The notes under the pieces were generated by a model. The model saw only the letters and a list, made by a program, of their open reading frames with translations. It had not been told where the DNA came from and made no database searches. DNA of 16,154 nucleotides, taken from assembly GCA_951801995.1 (NCBI GenBank), contig CATOOY010000029.1, positions 1 to 16,154 of the forward strand. Direction: 5' to 3'. This DNA comes from an uncultured Erysipelotrichaceae bacterium (GTDB lineage: Bacteria > Bacillota_I > Bacilli_A > RF39 > UBA660). Numbering within the stretch: the first letter of the stretch is position 1; each line of letters starts with the position of its first letter. The translations under genes and the position numbers were made by a program. Below, piece by piece: positions 1 through 5,455 of the stretch.

Positions 1-82
1 TTTTTGACAACTTTGTAATAGATATTCCTTTTTTCTTTTCATTATAAATATTTATTTTATCTTCATAACTTAATTTACTCAT
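1..82 (-). CDS. IS3-family transposase OrfA, N-terminal part only
   Basis: The minus strand from ATG at 82 is open to the window edge (27 codons) and begins MSKLSYEDKINIYNEKKKG, then ISITKLSK. This is the usual opening of the small helix-turn-helix OrfA protein of IS3/IS150-type elements, which binds the IS ends and is fused to the DDE domain of OrfB by frameshifting. A GAGG ribosome site at 90-93 sits seven bases before the ATG and supports the start. The rest of the gene is missing because the window ends, so it is partial, not proven broken. The identification rests on a short N-terminal match and its position just inside a plausible IS end. Confidence 0.65.
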   Translation of the reverse strand, partial: MSKLSYEDKINIYNEKKKGISITKLSK

Positions 83-126
83 ATAAAAACCTCGTTTCCT
101 ATGTCCAAGAAACGGGGTTCATATCA
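1..126 (-). mobile_element. End of an IS3-family insertion sequence (cut by window edge)
   Basis: The minus strand starting at 126 reads TGATATGAACCCCGTTTC and continues to TTGGACA near 102. This has the layout of IS3/IS150-group terminal repeats: TG at the tip, a central C run and a GACA end. An orfA-like frame starts 19 bases inside it. The segment 91-117 can also fold as a hairpin (CCTCGTTTC against GAAACGGGG, one G-U type pair), which may shield the transposase gene from outside read-through. The other IS end, orfB and any target duplication lie outside the window, so integrity cannot be judged. Confidence 0.6.
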
Positions 127-240
127 TTTTTCATTCTTTTTTATATTTTTGTTATATTCTCTATTACTTTTTTATTTTGTATTATATGCTAAAATGTTTT
201 TCTTTAAATATCAATTTATTTTATAAAGGATGCTTAATAA

Positions 241-266
241 AAAAAAGATGATTTCTCATCTTTTTT
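241..266 (-). terminator. Terminator of the lipoprotein gene
   Basis: There is a perfect inverted repeat: AAAAAAGATGA at 241-251 pairs with TCATCTTTTTT at 256-266. On the minus strand the loop reads GAAA and the downstream arm is a T run. The stop codon of the lipoprotein gene (265-267) overlaps the hairpin. Confidence 0.8.
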
Positions 267-720
267 ATTCTTTACAAGTAGCTCCTACTGATTCATAGGC
301 ACTTTTTATATCTTTTAAGCTAACTTTTCCATTTTTAATAAGTTGACCATTAGCAGAATCAATTTTGATCATTTTATCTGTATCAACTTTTTCATAGTTG
401 ATATCTGCTATGCTAGTTAATTTATCTCCATCTACTGTAACACTATATTTATAATGTTCTAAATCTTTATATGGAGAATATATTTGTTCAACACTTTTTT
501 TGTAAGCATTTAATGTTACTTCAGAATCACTAGTAATTGTTTCTGTTGATTTTATTCTTTTAACAGTATCTTTTGAATATGTTACTTCATATTTTAGCTC
601 AGCTTTCATTCCATTTTGATCCATTGTTCTACTACAAGTCATTTTCTTTTCTGTGTTTCCACATCCTGTGCCTAAAAGTACGATGCATCCTACTAATACT
701 AATGCAAATTTCTTTTTCAT
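265..720 (-). CDS. Small secreted lipoprotein, YehR/DUF1307-like
   Basis: This 151-residue protein has a lipoprotein signal peptide: MKKK, a hydrophobic stretch at residues 5-19, and a lipobox ending LLGTGC with the lipidated Cys at 20. After processing it should sit on the outer face of the membrane. The mature part is a short beta-rich domain (GMKAELKYEVTYSKD, later HYKYSVTVDGDKL) that resembles YehR/DUF1307 lipoproteins in size and layout; no enzymatic motif is visible. Two Cys in the mature domain, 29 and 149, near its two ends could form a disulfide. AGGAGG at 729-734 gives a strong start. It is monocistronic, with its own promoter and terminator, between an IS end and decayed plasmid genes, so it may be accessory cargo. 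The molecular role is unknown. Confidence 0.75.
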   Translation of the reverse strand: MKKKFALVLVGCIVLLGTGCGNTEKKMTCSRTMDQNGMKAELKYEVTYSKDTVKRIKSTETITSDSEVTLNAYKKSVEQIYSPYKDLEHYKYSVTVDGDKLTSIADINYEKVDTDKMIKIDSANGQLIKNGKVSLKDIKSAYESVGATCKE

Positions 721-739
721 TTTTCACTCCTCCTATGTA

Positions 740-1063
740 ATTATAGTATAACAAAAAAAATATAGAATGAAAAGAGGATTTTTTAGAAAAAATATTTTTT
801 GTTTGATAACTTTTTTGTTTGCTAAGACGTTCTTATAGTCCTTAAGTGAATTAAAAACTTTCCCTCTAGATAATTGATAATTTCAATCATTCAATTCATA
901 TCGAAACTTTTTTGGTAATAAGATTTGATTATCTTTATTCACATTATATGTTTTACTTGATTTTCATTGATTTATTTCGATCTTGTTGTTTCTTAAAAAA
1001 GTTAATGCTTTTAAATCATTACTAGTTAGTTTAGATACTGTATTACTTCTTATAAGATTTATC
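740..1063 (-). pseudogene. Possible decayed reading frame with two in-frame TGA codons
   Basis: Downstream of the rep remnant one minus-strand frame runs from 1063 to about 740, broken only by two TGA codons. It reads RINLIRSNTVSKLTSNDLKA, then a part ending KIEINQ before the first TGA, then KSSKTYNVNKDNQILLPKKF and a part ending ELND before the second TGA, then NYQLSRGKVFNSLKDYKNVL. It has no start codon or ribosome site and I recognise no family. In such AT-rich DNA a chance frame of this length is possible. Apart from this, 774-1058 holds nothing I can name. Confidence 0.25.
745..773 (-). promoter_or_regulatory. Probable sigma-A promoter of the lipoprotein gene
   Basis: On the minus strand TATACT (750-745) is preceded by TGT, an extended -10. 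A weak -35, TTTTCA (773-768), lies 17 bases upstream. An overlapping TATAAT (745-740) is an alternative -10, but it would start transcription inside the ribosome site at 729-734. Confidence 0.45.
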
Positions 1064-1660
1064 CTCTAGTTTTAATCGTATTATTCCAATTATTCTCTTC
1101 ATCTATAATTTGGAGTGTACTACAATAAGTTGGTTTTCTATAATCAACTTTTTTTCTTATTTCCCAATAGTGTTCTCTTTCTATTTTTAGCTGTTCTAGT
1201 TCGCGTAAACATCTTTTTATATTAAACTTAGGTGGATAATACTTAGTTCTAATACCTTTTACAATTAGAACTTTTTCTTTTTTCCCAGTTTTATAGTTGA
1301 TTTCAACTTCCTTTATATCCTTTTCATCATATGAATACCTGATTTTATCACTTCATCTAACGGCATATCTGTAAGATGACTTATGAGATACTTTCCGATA
1401 TCATCTATCTTCCCATAAAGTTTACACTTATCATTAGTGATACCAAGCCCCCATCTTTTTTGTAATTCATCTTTATGAATAAAAGGTGCCTTACTCTTAA
1501 AGATGAATATACCGTGTACGTGCCAAGACCAACCATTTACTCTTTCTATTTGAGGCGCTGATAACATATGTATTCAACATCTTTTCCATAACGATACGTA
1601 AACTTTTTCTTGCCTCCATACTAACACTTTAACTAAATCATGTCATTACTACAAATTATA
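1059..1660 (-). pseudogene. Broken HUH/rolling-circle-type plasmid replication initiator (Rep)
   Basis: Three frames must be joined to recover a Rep-like protein. From about 1620 one frame gives YGGKKKFTYRYGKDVEYI. A shift near 1566 leads to LSAPQIERVNGWSWHVHGIF (to 1313), carrying the HxH metal motif (HVHG), then WGLGITNDKCKLYGKIDDIG and KYLISHLTDMPLDEVIKSGI, with a motif-3-like Tyr region. A second shift near 1330 leads to KDIKEVEINYKTGKKEK, GIRTKYYPPKFNIKRC and WEIRKKVDYRKPTYCSTLQI, ending at TAA 1059. The order of motifs is that of Rep proteins of Firmicute plasmids and conjugative elements. Upstream of 1620 the expected N-terminal domain is only debris (stops in all frames, scraps such as NDMI and HDLVKVL). 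The gene cannot make a working initiator. Confidence 0.7.
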
Positions 1661-1741
1661 TATTTTTTTCAGTTCGTAATAATAGTTAGTATTTTTTTAG
1701 GGTGGATTGTAAGGAGGGACTTTTTAGAAAACATACTCCCA

Positions 1742-2071
1742 TTATCGCTCTTGTGATTTTCGTTCTTGAAATTTTATTTGATGTTTTTTGTACCACTCAC
1801 AAGCAGTAATAACATAATCTTCTCGTTCTCGATCATTTTTTAGAGTAGTTGGAAGTATATTATTTAGTCGATTCATACTAACTTTTAACTTTGGTGTTTG
1901 ATTAGGTTTAGATTCTTCTAACATTTCTTCCATATCATCAATAGTTAAATTTTTATCTAAACTCATCTTTTTTAATCTAATGGCTTGTACAAGTGATGGA
2001 GTACAATCATTACATCCCATAATATTCAATAAATCTGTTTGCTCATCTTTTGTTAGATATGATATTTCAAC
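1742..2071 (-). pseudogene. Truncated ParB-like partition protein, C-terminal part
   Basis: The open frame begins VEISYLTKDEQTDLLNIMG directly after a TAA at 2072-2074. It continues through CNDCTPSLVQAIRLKKMS, an acidic stretch DDMEEMLEESKPNQTPKLKV, and YVITACEWYKKHQ, ending KSQER. This is the part that follows the DNA-binding core in ParB/RepB-like proteins of Firmicute plasmids and ICEs (the 'LSYL..DEQ....M...DCTPS..QA.R.KK' segment, then the KPNQ linker and a basic tail). The N-terminal CTPase and helix-turn-helix parts are absent: upstream lie a stop codon and a hairpin. Only a TTG at 2029 could start a shorter product. I read it as a remnant in line with the rep remnant just downstream. 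Confidence 0.6.
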
Positions 2072-2085
2072 TTATAAGTTCTAAT

Positions 2086-2114
2086 AACAACTGCTAGTGT
2101 AGAGTTGTTTTTTT
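2086..2114 (+). terminator. Orphan terminator hairpin
   Basis: AACAACT (2086-2092) pairs with AGTTGTT (2103-2109), with an inner CTA/TAG extension past one bulged G, and is followed by a T run at 2108-2114. No plus-strand gene is left upstream, so it probably served a gene that has been deleted. It lies where the front of the ParB gene should be, marking a rearrangement point. Confidence 0.5.
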
Positions 2115-2132
2115 GTTTACTTTCCTATTTTA

Positions 2133-2161
2133 CAAAAAAAATCTAATAAAACTATTAGATT
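2133..2161 (-). terminator. Terminator downstream of tRNA-Trp
   Basis: On the minus strand AATCTAATA (2161-2153) pairs with TATTAGATT (2148-2140), with a four-base loop and a T run (2140-2134). It lies about 40 bases past the tRNA 3' end and would end its transcript. Confidence 0.75.
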
Positions 2162-2198
2162 CATATATATATAAGTCGCATAAAGCGAACGATTGTTC

Positions 2199-2272
2199 TG
2201 GCAGGGAATAAGTGAATCGAACACTTATCGATGGTTTTGGAGACCATAGTTTTACCATTAAACTAATTCCCT
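2199..2272 (-). tRNA. tRNA-Trp (anticodon CCA), complete
   Basis: A complete cloverleaf can be folded by hand on the minus strand. The acceptor arm is AGGGAAT/ATTCCCT with G73 and an encoded CCA (2201-2199). The D arm contains AATGGTA, the anticodon stem is ATGGT/ACCAT around loop CTCCAAA (anticodon CCA, Trp), and the T arm is AAGTG/CACTT with loop TTCGATT. It reads UGG only, so it gives no sign of UGA recoding. It lies 190 bases from the 5' half of a second, different tRNA-Trp. Its AT-rich stems and position beside decayed mobile genes suggest it may have come in with the element. Confidence 0.93.
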
Positions 2273-2280
2273 AAATATAA

Positions 2281-2377
2281 TTTGTGACACAAAATATTTT
2301 ATCATATTACACATAAAATAGCATCCTATTTTTTTACTTTATTATAAAATTTAAAGTGGCATAAAAACTGGCACAAA
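2281..2377 (+). repeat. Integrase arm-type repeat cluster (attachment-site region)
   Basis: Between the two tRNA-Trp sequences lie the palindrome TTTGTGACACAAA (2281-2293) and two direct copies of a related word, GTGGCAT (2356-2362) and TGGCACAAA (2369-2377), eight bases apart. Short repeated words of the TGGCACAAA kind next to a tRNA are typical arm-binding sites of tyrosine integrases of Firmicute phages and ICEs. No integrase gene is present in the window. The stretch 2273-2461 holds no other gene. The role is inferred from motif and place. Confidence 0.4.
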
Positions 2378-2461
2378 TTTCAATTTTTAAAGGGTTTGAA
2401 ACTTTAACTTTTCCCAATATATACAAGGATTCAAAACATTTTTAATCATTTTTAAACACTT

Positions 2462-2502
2462 CGGTTTTGGAGACCGTTATTCTACCATTGAACTATACCC
2501 CT
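2462..2502 (-). pseudogene. 5' half of a second tRNA-Trp (disrupted tRNA gene)
   Basis: The minus strand from 2502 reads AGGGGTATAGTTCAATGGTA, then GAATAACGGTCTCCAAAACC and G: acceptor 5' strand, D arm, and the anticodon arm with loop CTCCAAA (Trp, CCA). Four of five anticodon-stem pairs remain and then homology to a tRNA ends at 2461. No variable loop, T arm or acceptor 3' strand (TACCCCT) follows; instead AT-rich spacer does. It shares the 13-mer GGTCTCCAAAACC with the intact tRNA-Trp. A break exactly at the anticodon arm is what integration into a tRNA gene would give. Confidence 0.8.
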
Positions 2503-2593
2503 ATGCTTTGAAAACATTTTTATTATATCATAAATTTTACCCATTATCAACATCTTTTCTTTTTATAATCATATTAATATTATAGGTGATTAT

Positions 2594-3019
2594 ATGATTG
2601 TAAAATACACTGAAAAAGAAAGAGACTTACTCGCTCGTCTTATGAGAGCAGAAGCAGTAGGAGAGGGAGCTCTTGGTATGCTCATGGTTGGGAATGTTGG
2701 TATTAATAGAGTTTTAGCGGACTGCTTAACTTTTAAAAATATTTCTACTATCTCACAAATGATTTATCAAAATCCAGGTGGTTTCTCTGGAACAGAAAGT
2801 CCACTTTTTTTTGGAAATCCTACAGAAAAAGAAAAAGAATTGGCAAATCGTGTTATTCGTGGAGAATACTTTTATCCTGCTACAAATGCTTTATGGTTCT
2901 ATGCACCTAAAACAGGTGAAAGCTGTCTTTCTTTCTGGTGGGATCAAAGAAACACAGGAAGATATAAAAGACATTGTTTTTATGAACCATTCCCAGGTGT
3001 TTGCAGACAAATACATTAA
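2594..3019 (+). CDS. Cell wall hydrolase, SleB/CwlJ type (Hydrolase_2)
   Basis: This 141-residue protein matches the catalytic domain of SleB/CwlJ-type cortex-lytic hydrolases in length and motif order. Near the N terminus ARLMRAEAVGEGALGMLMVG contains the conserved Glu at residue 20; later come LWFYAPKTGESC, then W and Q residues and HCFYEPFPG at the end. These enzymes cleave peptidoglycan (SleB is a lytic transglycosylase). There is no signal peptide and no added wall-binding domain, as in CwlJ of spore formers. The start is set by AGGTGA at 2584-2589, with a TATAAT-like -10 at 2564-2569. It is the only sizeable plus-strand gene, convergent with the LysM amidase gene, and shares a bidirectional terminator with it. 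A germination role is possible but not shown; an autolysin role is the alternative. Confidence 0.85.
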   Translation: MIVKYTEKERDLLARLMRAEAVGEGALGMLMVGNVGINRVLADCLTFKNISTISQMIYQNPGGFSGTESPLFFGNPTEKEKELANRVIRGEYFYPATNALWFYAPKTGESCLSFWWDQRNTGRYKRHCFYEPFPGVCRQIH

Positions 3020-3050
3020 AAAATTATTAGAAATTATCTAATAATTTTTT
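3018..3050. terminator. Bidirectional terminator between convergent genes
   Basis: AAAAAATTATTAGA (3018-3031) is the exact complement of TCTAATAATTTTTT (3037-3050), with a five-base loop. Both strands end in a T run. The stop codons of both flanking genes touch the hairpin. Confidence 0.85.
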
Positions 3051-4387
3051 TATACTTTTAATATTTGACCTATACTTAATAAATTATTTGTTAAATTATT
3101 TTTTCTCTTTATCTCATCTACTGTTGTATTAAATTTTTGAGCAATACTCCATAATGAATCTCCACTTTTTACAGTATAAGTATTTTCTTCTATTTTATTT
3201 GGAACATAAAGTACCTGTCCTATATCTAATAAATTGGTTTTTAAATTATTTAGTTTCATTAACTCATCTACCGTTGTATTAAATTTACGTGCAATTGTAT
3301 ATAAGCTATCTCCTTTTTGTACAATATAAGTTGGTGATTCTGAAGGTGGATTTTCTACACTTTTTGGTATTTTTAATACCTGCCCTATACTTAAGGAATT
3401 ACTCGTTAAGTTATTTAATTTTTTTATTTCATCTACTGTCGTATTAAACTTATTAGCAATACTCCATAATGAGTCTCCTCTTTCGACTATATAAATATTA
3501 TCAGAAGAAGTTTTTCCTGGAACAATAAGTTGATCACCTATATTTAATATATCATTTTTTAAATTATTCAATCTTTTTATTTCATCTACTGTTGTATTAA
3601 ATTTTTGGGCAATACTCCATAGTGAATCTCCTTTTTGCACAATATAAAAATTTGATGGGGGAGTAGGGGTTTCACTTTTCGTAGGTATTTTCAATTCCTG
3701 CCCTATACTTAAGGAATTACTCGTTAAGTTATTTAATTTTTTTATTTCATCTACAGTCGTATTAAACTTTTTGGCAATACTCCATAATGAATCTCCACTT
3801 TTTACAGTATAAGTATTACCTGATACACCTGTTTTTCCTATATAGGATGAAATAGCTCTTACTATAGATGCTACATACGTTTCAATTTGCTGATTCAGTT
3901 CTTCTTTATTATTTATCACTGTATTAGGAACATTATACTCTATAATAATAGGTTCTGTAACGCCTGTATCTCTGTGGATAAAATAATAGTCTTTAGAAGT
4001 ATCTGATGGAAGTCTACGTTGGTAAGCATCTTGGATAGGTATCCCTGCTTCTTCTAAATTTTCTAAAACAAGATTAGATAAGGTTGAATTATTTCGTAAG
4101 GCATATATTACTTCTGTCCCTTTATTGTTTCCAAAGTTTGTATGATTTGATATTACAATCACATTTTTATTATTTCCGAATGCATTTAATATATGTAAAA
4201 CTCTATCTACGGGGTCTATTGTTTCATCACCTGTTCTTGACATAGCTACAGGTATTCCTAAATCTACAAACCTTTGATACATCAATTCTGACAATTGTAA
4301 ATTTAAATCTTTCTCTGTTATCCCATTTTCTGTTTTTCCTACATCACTTCCCCCTCTCCCTGCATCTATTACTATTTTATAATCCAT
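3050..4387 (-). CDS. N-acetylmuramoyl-L-alanine amidase-fold protein with five LysM domains
   Basis: The protein has 445 residues from ATG 4387, chosen because AGGAGGGG (4393-4400) lies five bases before it; the ATG at 4405 is upstream of that site. Residues 4-185 form an Amidase_3 domain: DAGRGGSDVG (8-17), Glu25 in TEKDLNLQLS, SNHTN with His82, and IIIEYNVPN with Glu150. The usual DxGHGG has become DAGRGG, so the first zinc-ligand His is Arg11. Five LysM repeats follow at about 192-235, 247-290, 298-341, 353-396 and 402-445, each with KGDSLWSIA(x)KFNTTVDEI-like cores, and would hold the protein on peptidoglycan. There is no signal peptide. Either it acts in the mother cell, spore or after lysis, or leaves by an unusual route. 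Whether it is catalytically active is open. Confidence 0.85.
   Translation of the reverse strand: MDYKIVIDAGRGGSDVGKTENGITEKDLNLQLSELMYQRFVDLGIPVAMSRTGDETIDPVDRVLHILNAFGNNKNVIVISNHTNFGNNKGTEVIYALRNNSTLSNLVLENLEEAGIPIQDAYQRRLPSDTSKDYYFIHRDTGVTEPIIIEYNVPNTVINNKEELNQQIETYVASIVRAISSYIGKTGVSGNTYTVKSGDSLWSIAKKFNTTVDEIKKLNNLTSNSLSIGQELKIPTKSETPTPPSNFYIVQKGDSLWSIAQKFNTTVDEIKRLNNLKNDILNIGDQLIVPGKTSSDNIYIVERGDSLWSIANKFNTTVDEIKKLNNLTSNSLSIGQVLKIPKSVENPPSESPTYIVQKGDSLYTIARKFNTTVDELMKLNNLKTNLLDIGQVLYVPNKIEENTYTVKSGDSLWSIAQKFNTTVDEIKRKNNLTNNLLSIGQILKV
3053..3814 (-). repeat. Five tandem LysM-coding repeats
   Basis: Five LysM units of about 44 codons are separated by linkers of roughly 6 to 12 codons, some Pro/Ser-rich. 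Units 1 and 3 are nearly identical at the DNA level (around 3381-3450 and 3698-3770: the words CCTATACTTAAGGAATTACT and CGTTAAGTTATTTAATTTTT occur in both), which points to recent duplication or gene conversion inside the gene. Confidence 0.85.
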
Positions 4388-4454
4388 CGTTTCCCCTCCT
4401 AACATAGTTTATGTAAACATTTTAGTTTAGCTATTAAAATATTTTTTATTTTCA

Positions 4455-4481
4455 CAAAAAAAGAATGTTTTTATACATTCT
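4455..4481 (-). terminator. Terminator of the DUF5655-like gene
   Basis: On the minus strand AGAATGT (4481-4475) pairs with ACATTCT (4468-4462) around a six-base loop, followed by a run of T (4462-4456). It starts seven bases after the stop codon. Confidence 0.8.
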
Positions 4482-4487
4482 AATATT

Positions 4488-5390
4488 TTATAGTGTACTT
4501 TCATAACTTTGTATAATTATATTTATTATATAATCTATATCAGAAGAGTTATTTATATCCATTCTATTTCCTAATGACCATCTATAAGATTCAGGAACTT
4601 TTTCTAATTTGTTAGCAGGATCATTATAATTTTCTGATTTTGTTACATATACTTGTAAAAAATTTTTCTTAAAATAAATTTCTGCAAAATTCTTTGTAGT
4701 TCTATAACTTATATAATATTTAGAATATCTAACTTCTATTTGATCACTAATTTCAATAATTTTTTCATTTAATTCATGATATAATTCTTTTACTTTCTCG
4801 TTACAACTTTCTAAATGATGTTCTATACTGTAAATTTTTCTTTCATATTTATTTGTTTCATTTTCTTTTTGTTCATTTTTTGGAATAAAATATTTTTTAT
4901 TTTCTTGTACATTAATATTTTCTAAATATAATTCTCCTGTTGTATAAAATGTATATTTATATAAATAAATATCATAGTTAATTTGATTTACTGCATATTT
5001 ATCATATTTGTTATAGTCTTGTGCGACTAAAATCATTTTAGGGTTTCCCCATGTAATTTTAATTTCTTTTCCCAATTTTTCTTTTACTGCCACTTCAAAA
5101 TCACCTTTATGGTTTACTAACCAATCCATGTAAAAAAGGCATTGACTTAATACAGCTGAGTTTTTATCTAACTTATATTCTATTATTACAGGGTTTCCCT
5201 CATAATCTATTCCTATTGTATCTAATCTTCCACTATACTCGTCTCCAAAAGGAAATTCTGTTGCTACAAATCTTACTTGAAATAATTCATCTAAATTGCT
5301 TTCACATAACTTTTGTAAATCTTTTTCTCTTTGAAAACTTTTTATAGATAATTTATTTAATTTATTACCATTCATTTTAAATAAAGCCAT
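4488..5390 (-). CDS. PD-(D/E)XK nuclease-like protein with C-terminal DUF5655-like domain
   Basis: In this 300-residue soluble protein the N-terminal half fits a restriction-endonuclease fold. Asp57 in GRLDTIGID, then Glu71 and Lys73 in PVIIEYKLDKN, make a D-(13)-ExK active-site pattern, followed by Gln83 and Tyr87 (QxxxY) on the next helix. The C-terminal part (about 185-298, with YISYRTTKNFAEIYFKKNFL and the final helix) resembles the DUF5655 domain that often follows such a nuclease region. Homologues of this design are common in bacteria and mostly unstudied; a DNA-processing or defence role is plausible but not shown. A GGAAG site precedes the ATG, and the gene has its own promoter and terminator, so it is a single-gene unit between wall genes. 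I am confident of the fold signature, less of the function. Confidence 0.7.
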   Translation of the reverse strand: MALFKMNGNKLNKLSIKSFQREKDLQKLCESNLDELFQVRFVATEFPFGDEYSGRLDTIGIDYEGNPVIIEYKLDKNSAVLSQCLFYMDWLVNHKGDFEVAVKEKLGKEIKITWGNPKMILVAQDYNKYDKYAVNQINYDIYLYKYTFYTTGELYLENINVQENKKYFIPKNEQKENETNKYERKIYSIEHHLESCNEKVKELYHELNEKIIEISDQIEVRYSKYYISYRTTKNFAEIYFKKNFLQVYVTKSENYNDPANKLEKVPESYRWSLGNRMDINNSSDIDYIINIIIQSYESTL

Positions 5391-5411
5391 ATTTTTTCAC
5401 TTCCATTTACT

Positions 5412-5439
5412 ATAATAACATAAAATAACAAAGTATCAA
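5412..5439 (-). promoter_or_regulatory. Promoter of the DUF5655-like gene
   Basis: On the minus strand TTGATA (5439-5434) and TATTAT (5417-5412) are separated by 16 bases, with TGT directly before the -10 (extended -10). It lies just past the stop codon of the deacetylase gene and close before the start codon at 5390. Confidence 0.6.
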
Positions 5440-5455
5440 AATAATTTGTTATGTA

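Noticed and set aside
2281..2461. C-terminal end of an integrase gene read from the minus strand (frame giving KLKFVPVFMPL)
   Set aside because: Integrases can end in this kind of sequence over arm repeats, but the frame is stopped 12 codons upstream and no integrase motif is present.
2199..2502. UGA-as-Trp genetic code
   Set aside because: Both tRNA-Trp sequences have anticodon CCA, all long genes are intact under the standard bacterial code, and Trp codons in them are TGG.
2462..2502. Second tRNA-Trp as a functional gene
   Set aside because: No T arm or acceptor 3' strand follows within the next 100 bases, so no cloverleaf can form.
2778..3041. Plus-strand 87-codon frame inside the SleB/CwlJ-like gene
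   Set aside because: It overlaps a gene with clear catalytic motifs in another frame, has no ribosome site and runs into the terminator.
3053..3814. Regular DNA repeats taken as a possible CRISPR array
   Set aside because: The repeats lie in frame in a coding region, have about 44-codon periodicity and encode LysM domains; there are no short uniform repeats with unique spacers and no cas genes.
4388..4405. ATG at 4405 as start of the LysM amidase gene
   Set aside because: The strong AGGAGGGG site lies between this ATG and the next one at 4387, and the extra residues (MLGGET) are just the translated ribosome site.
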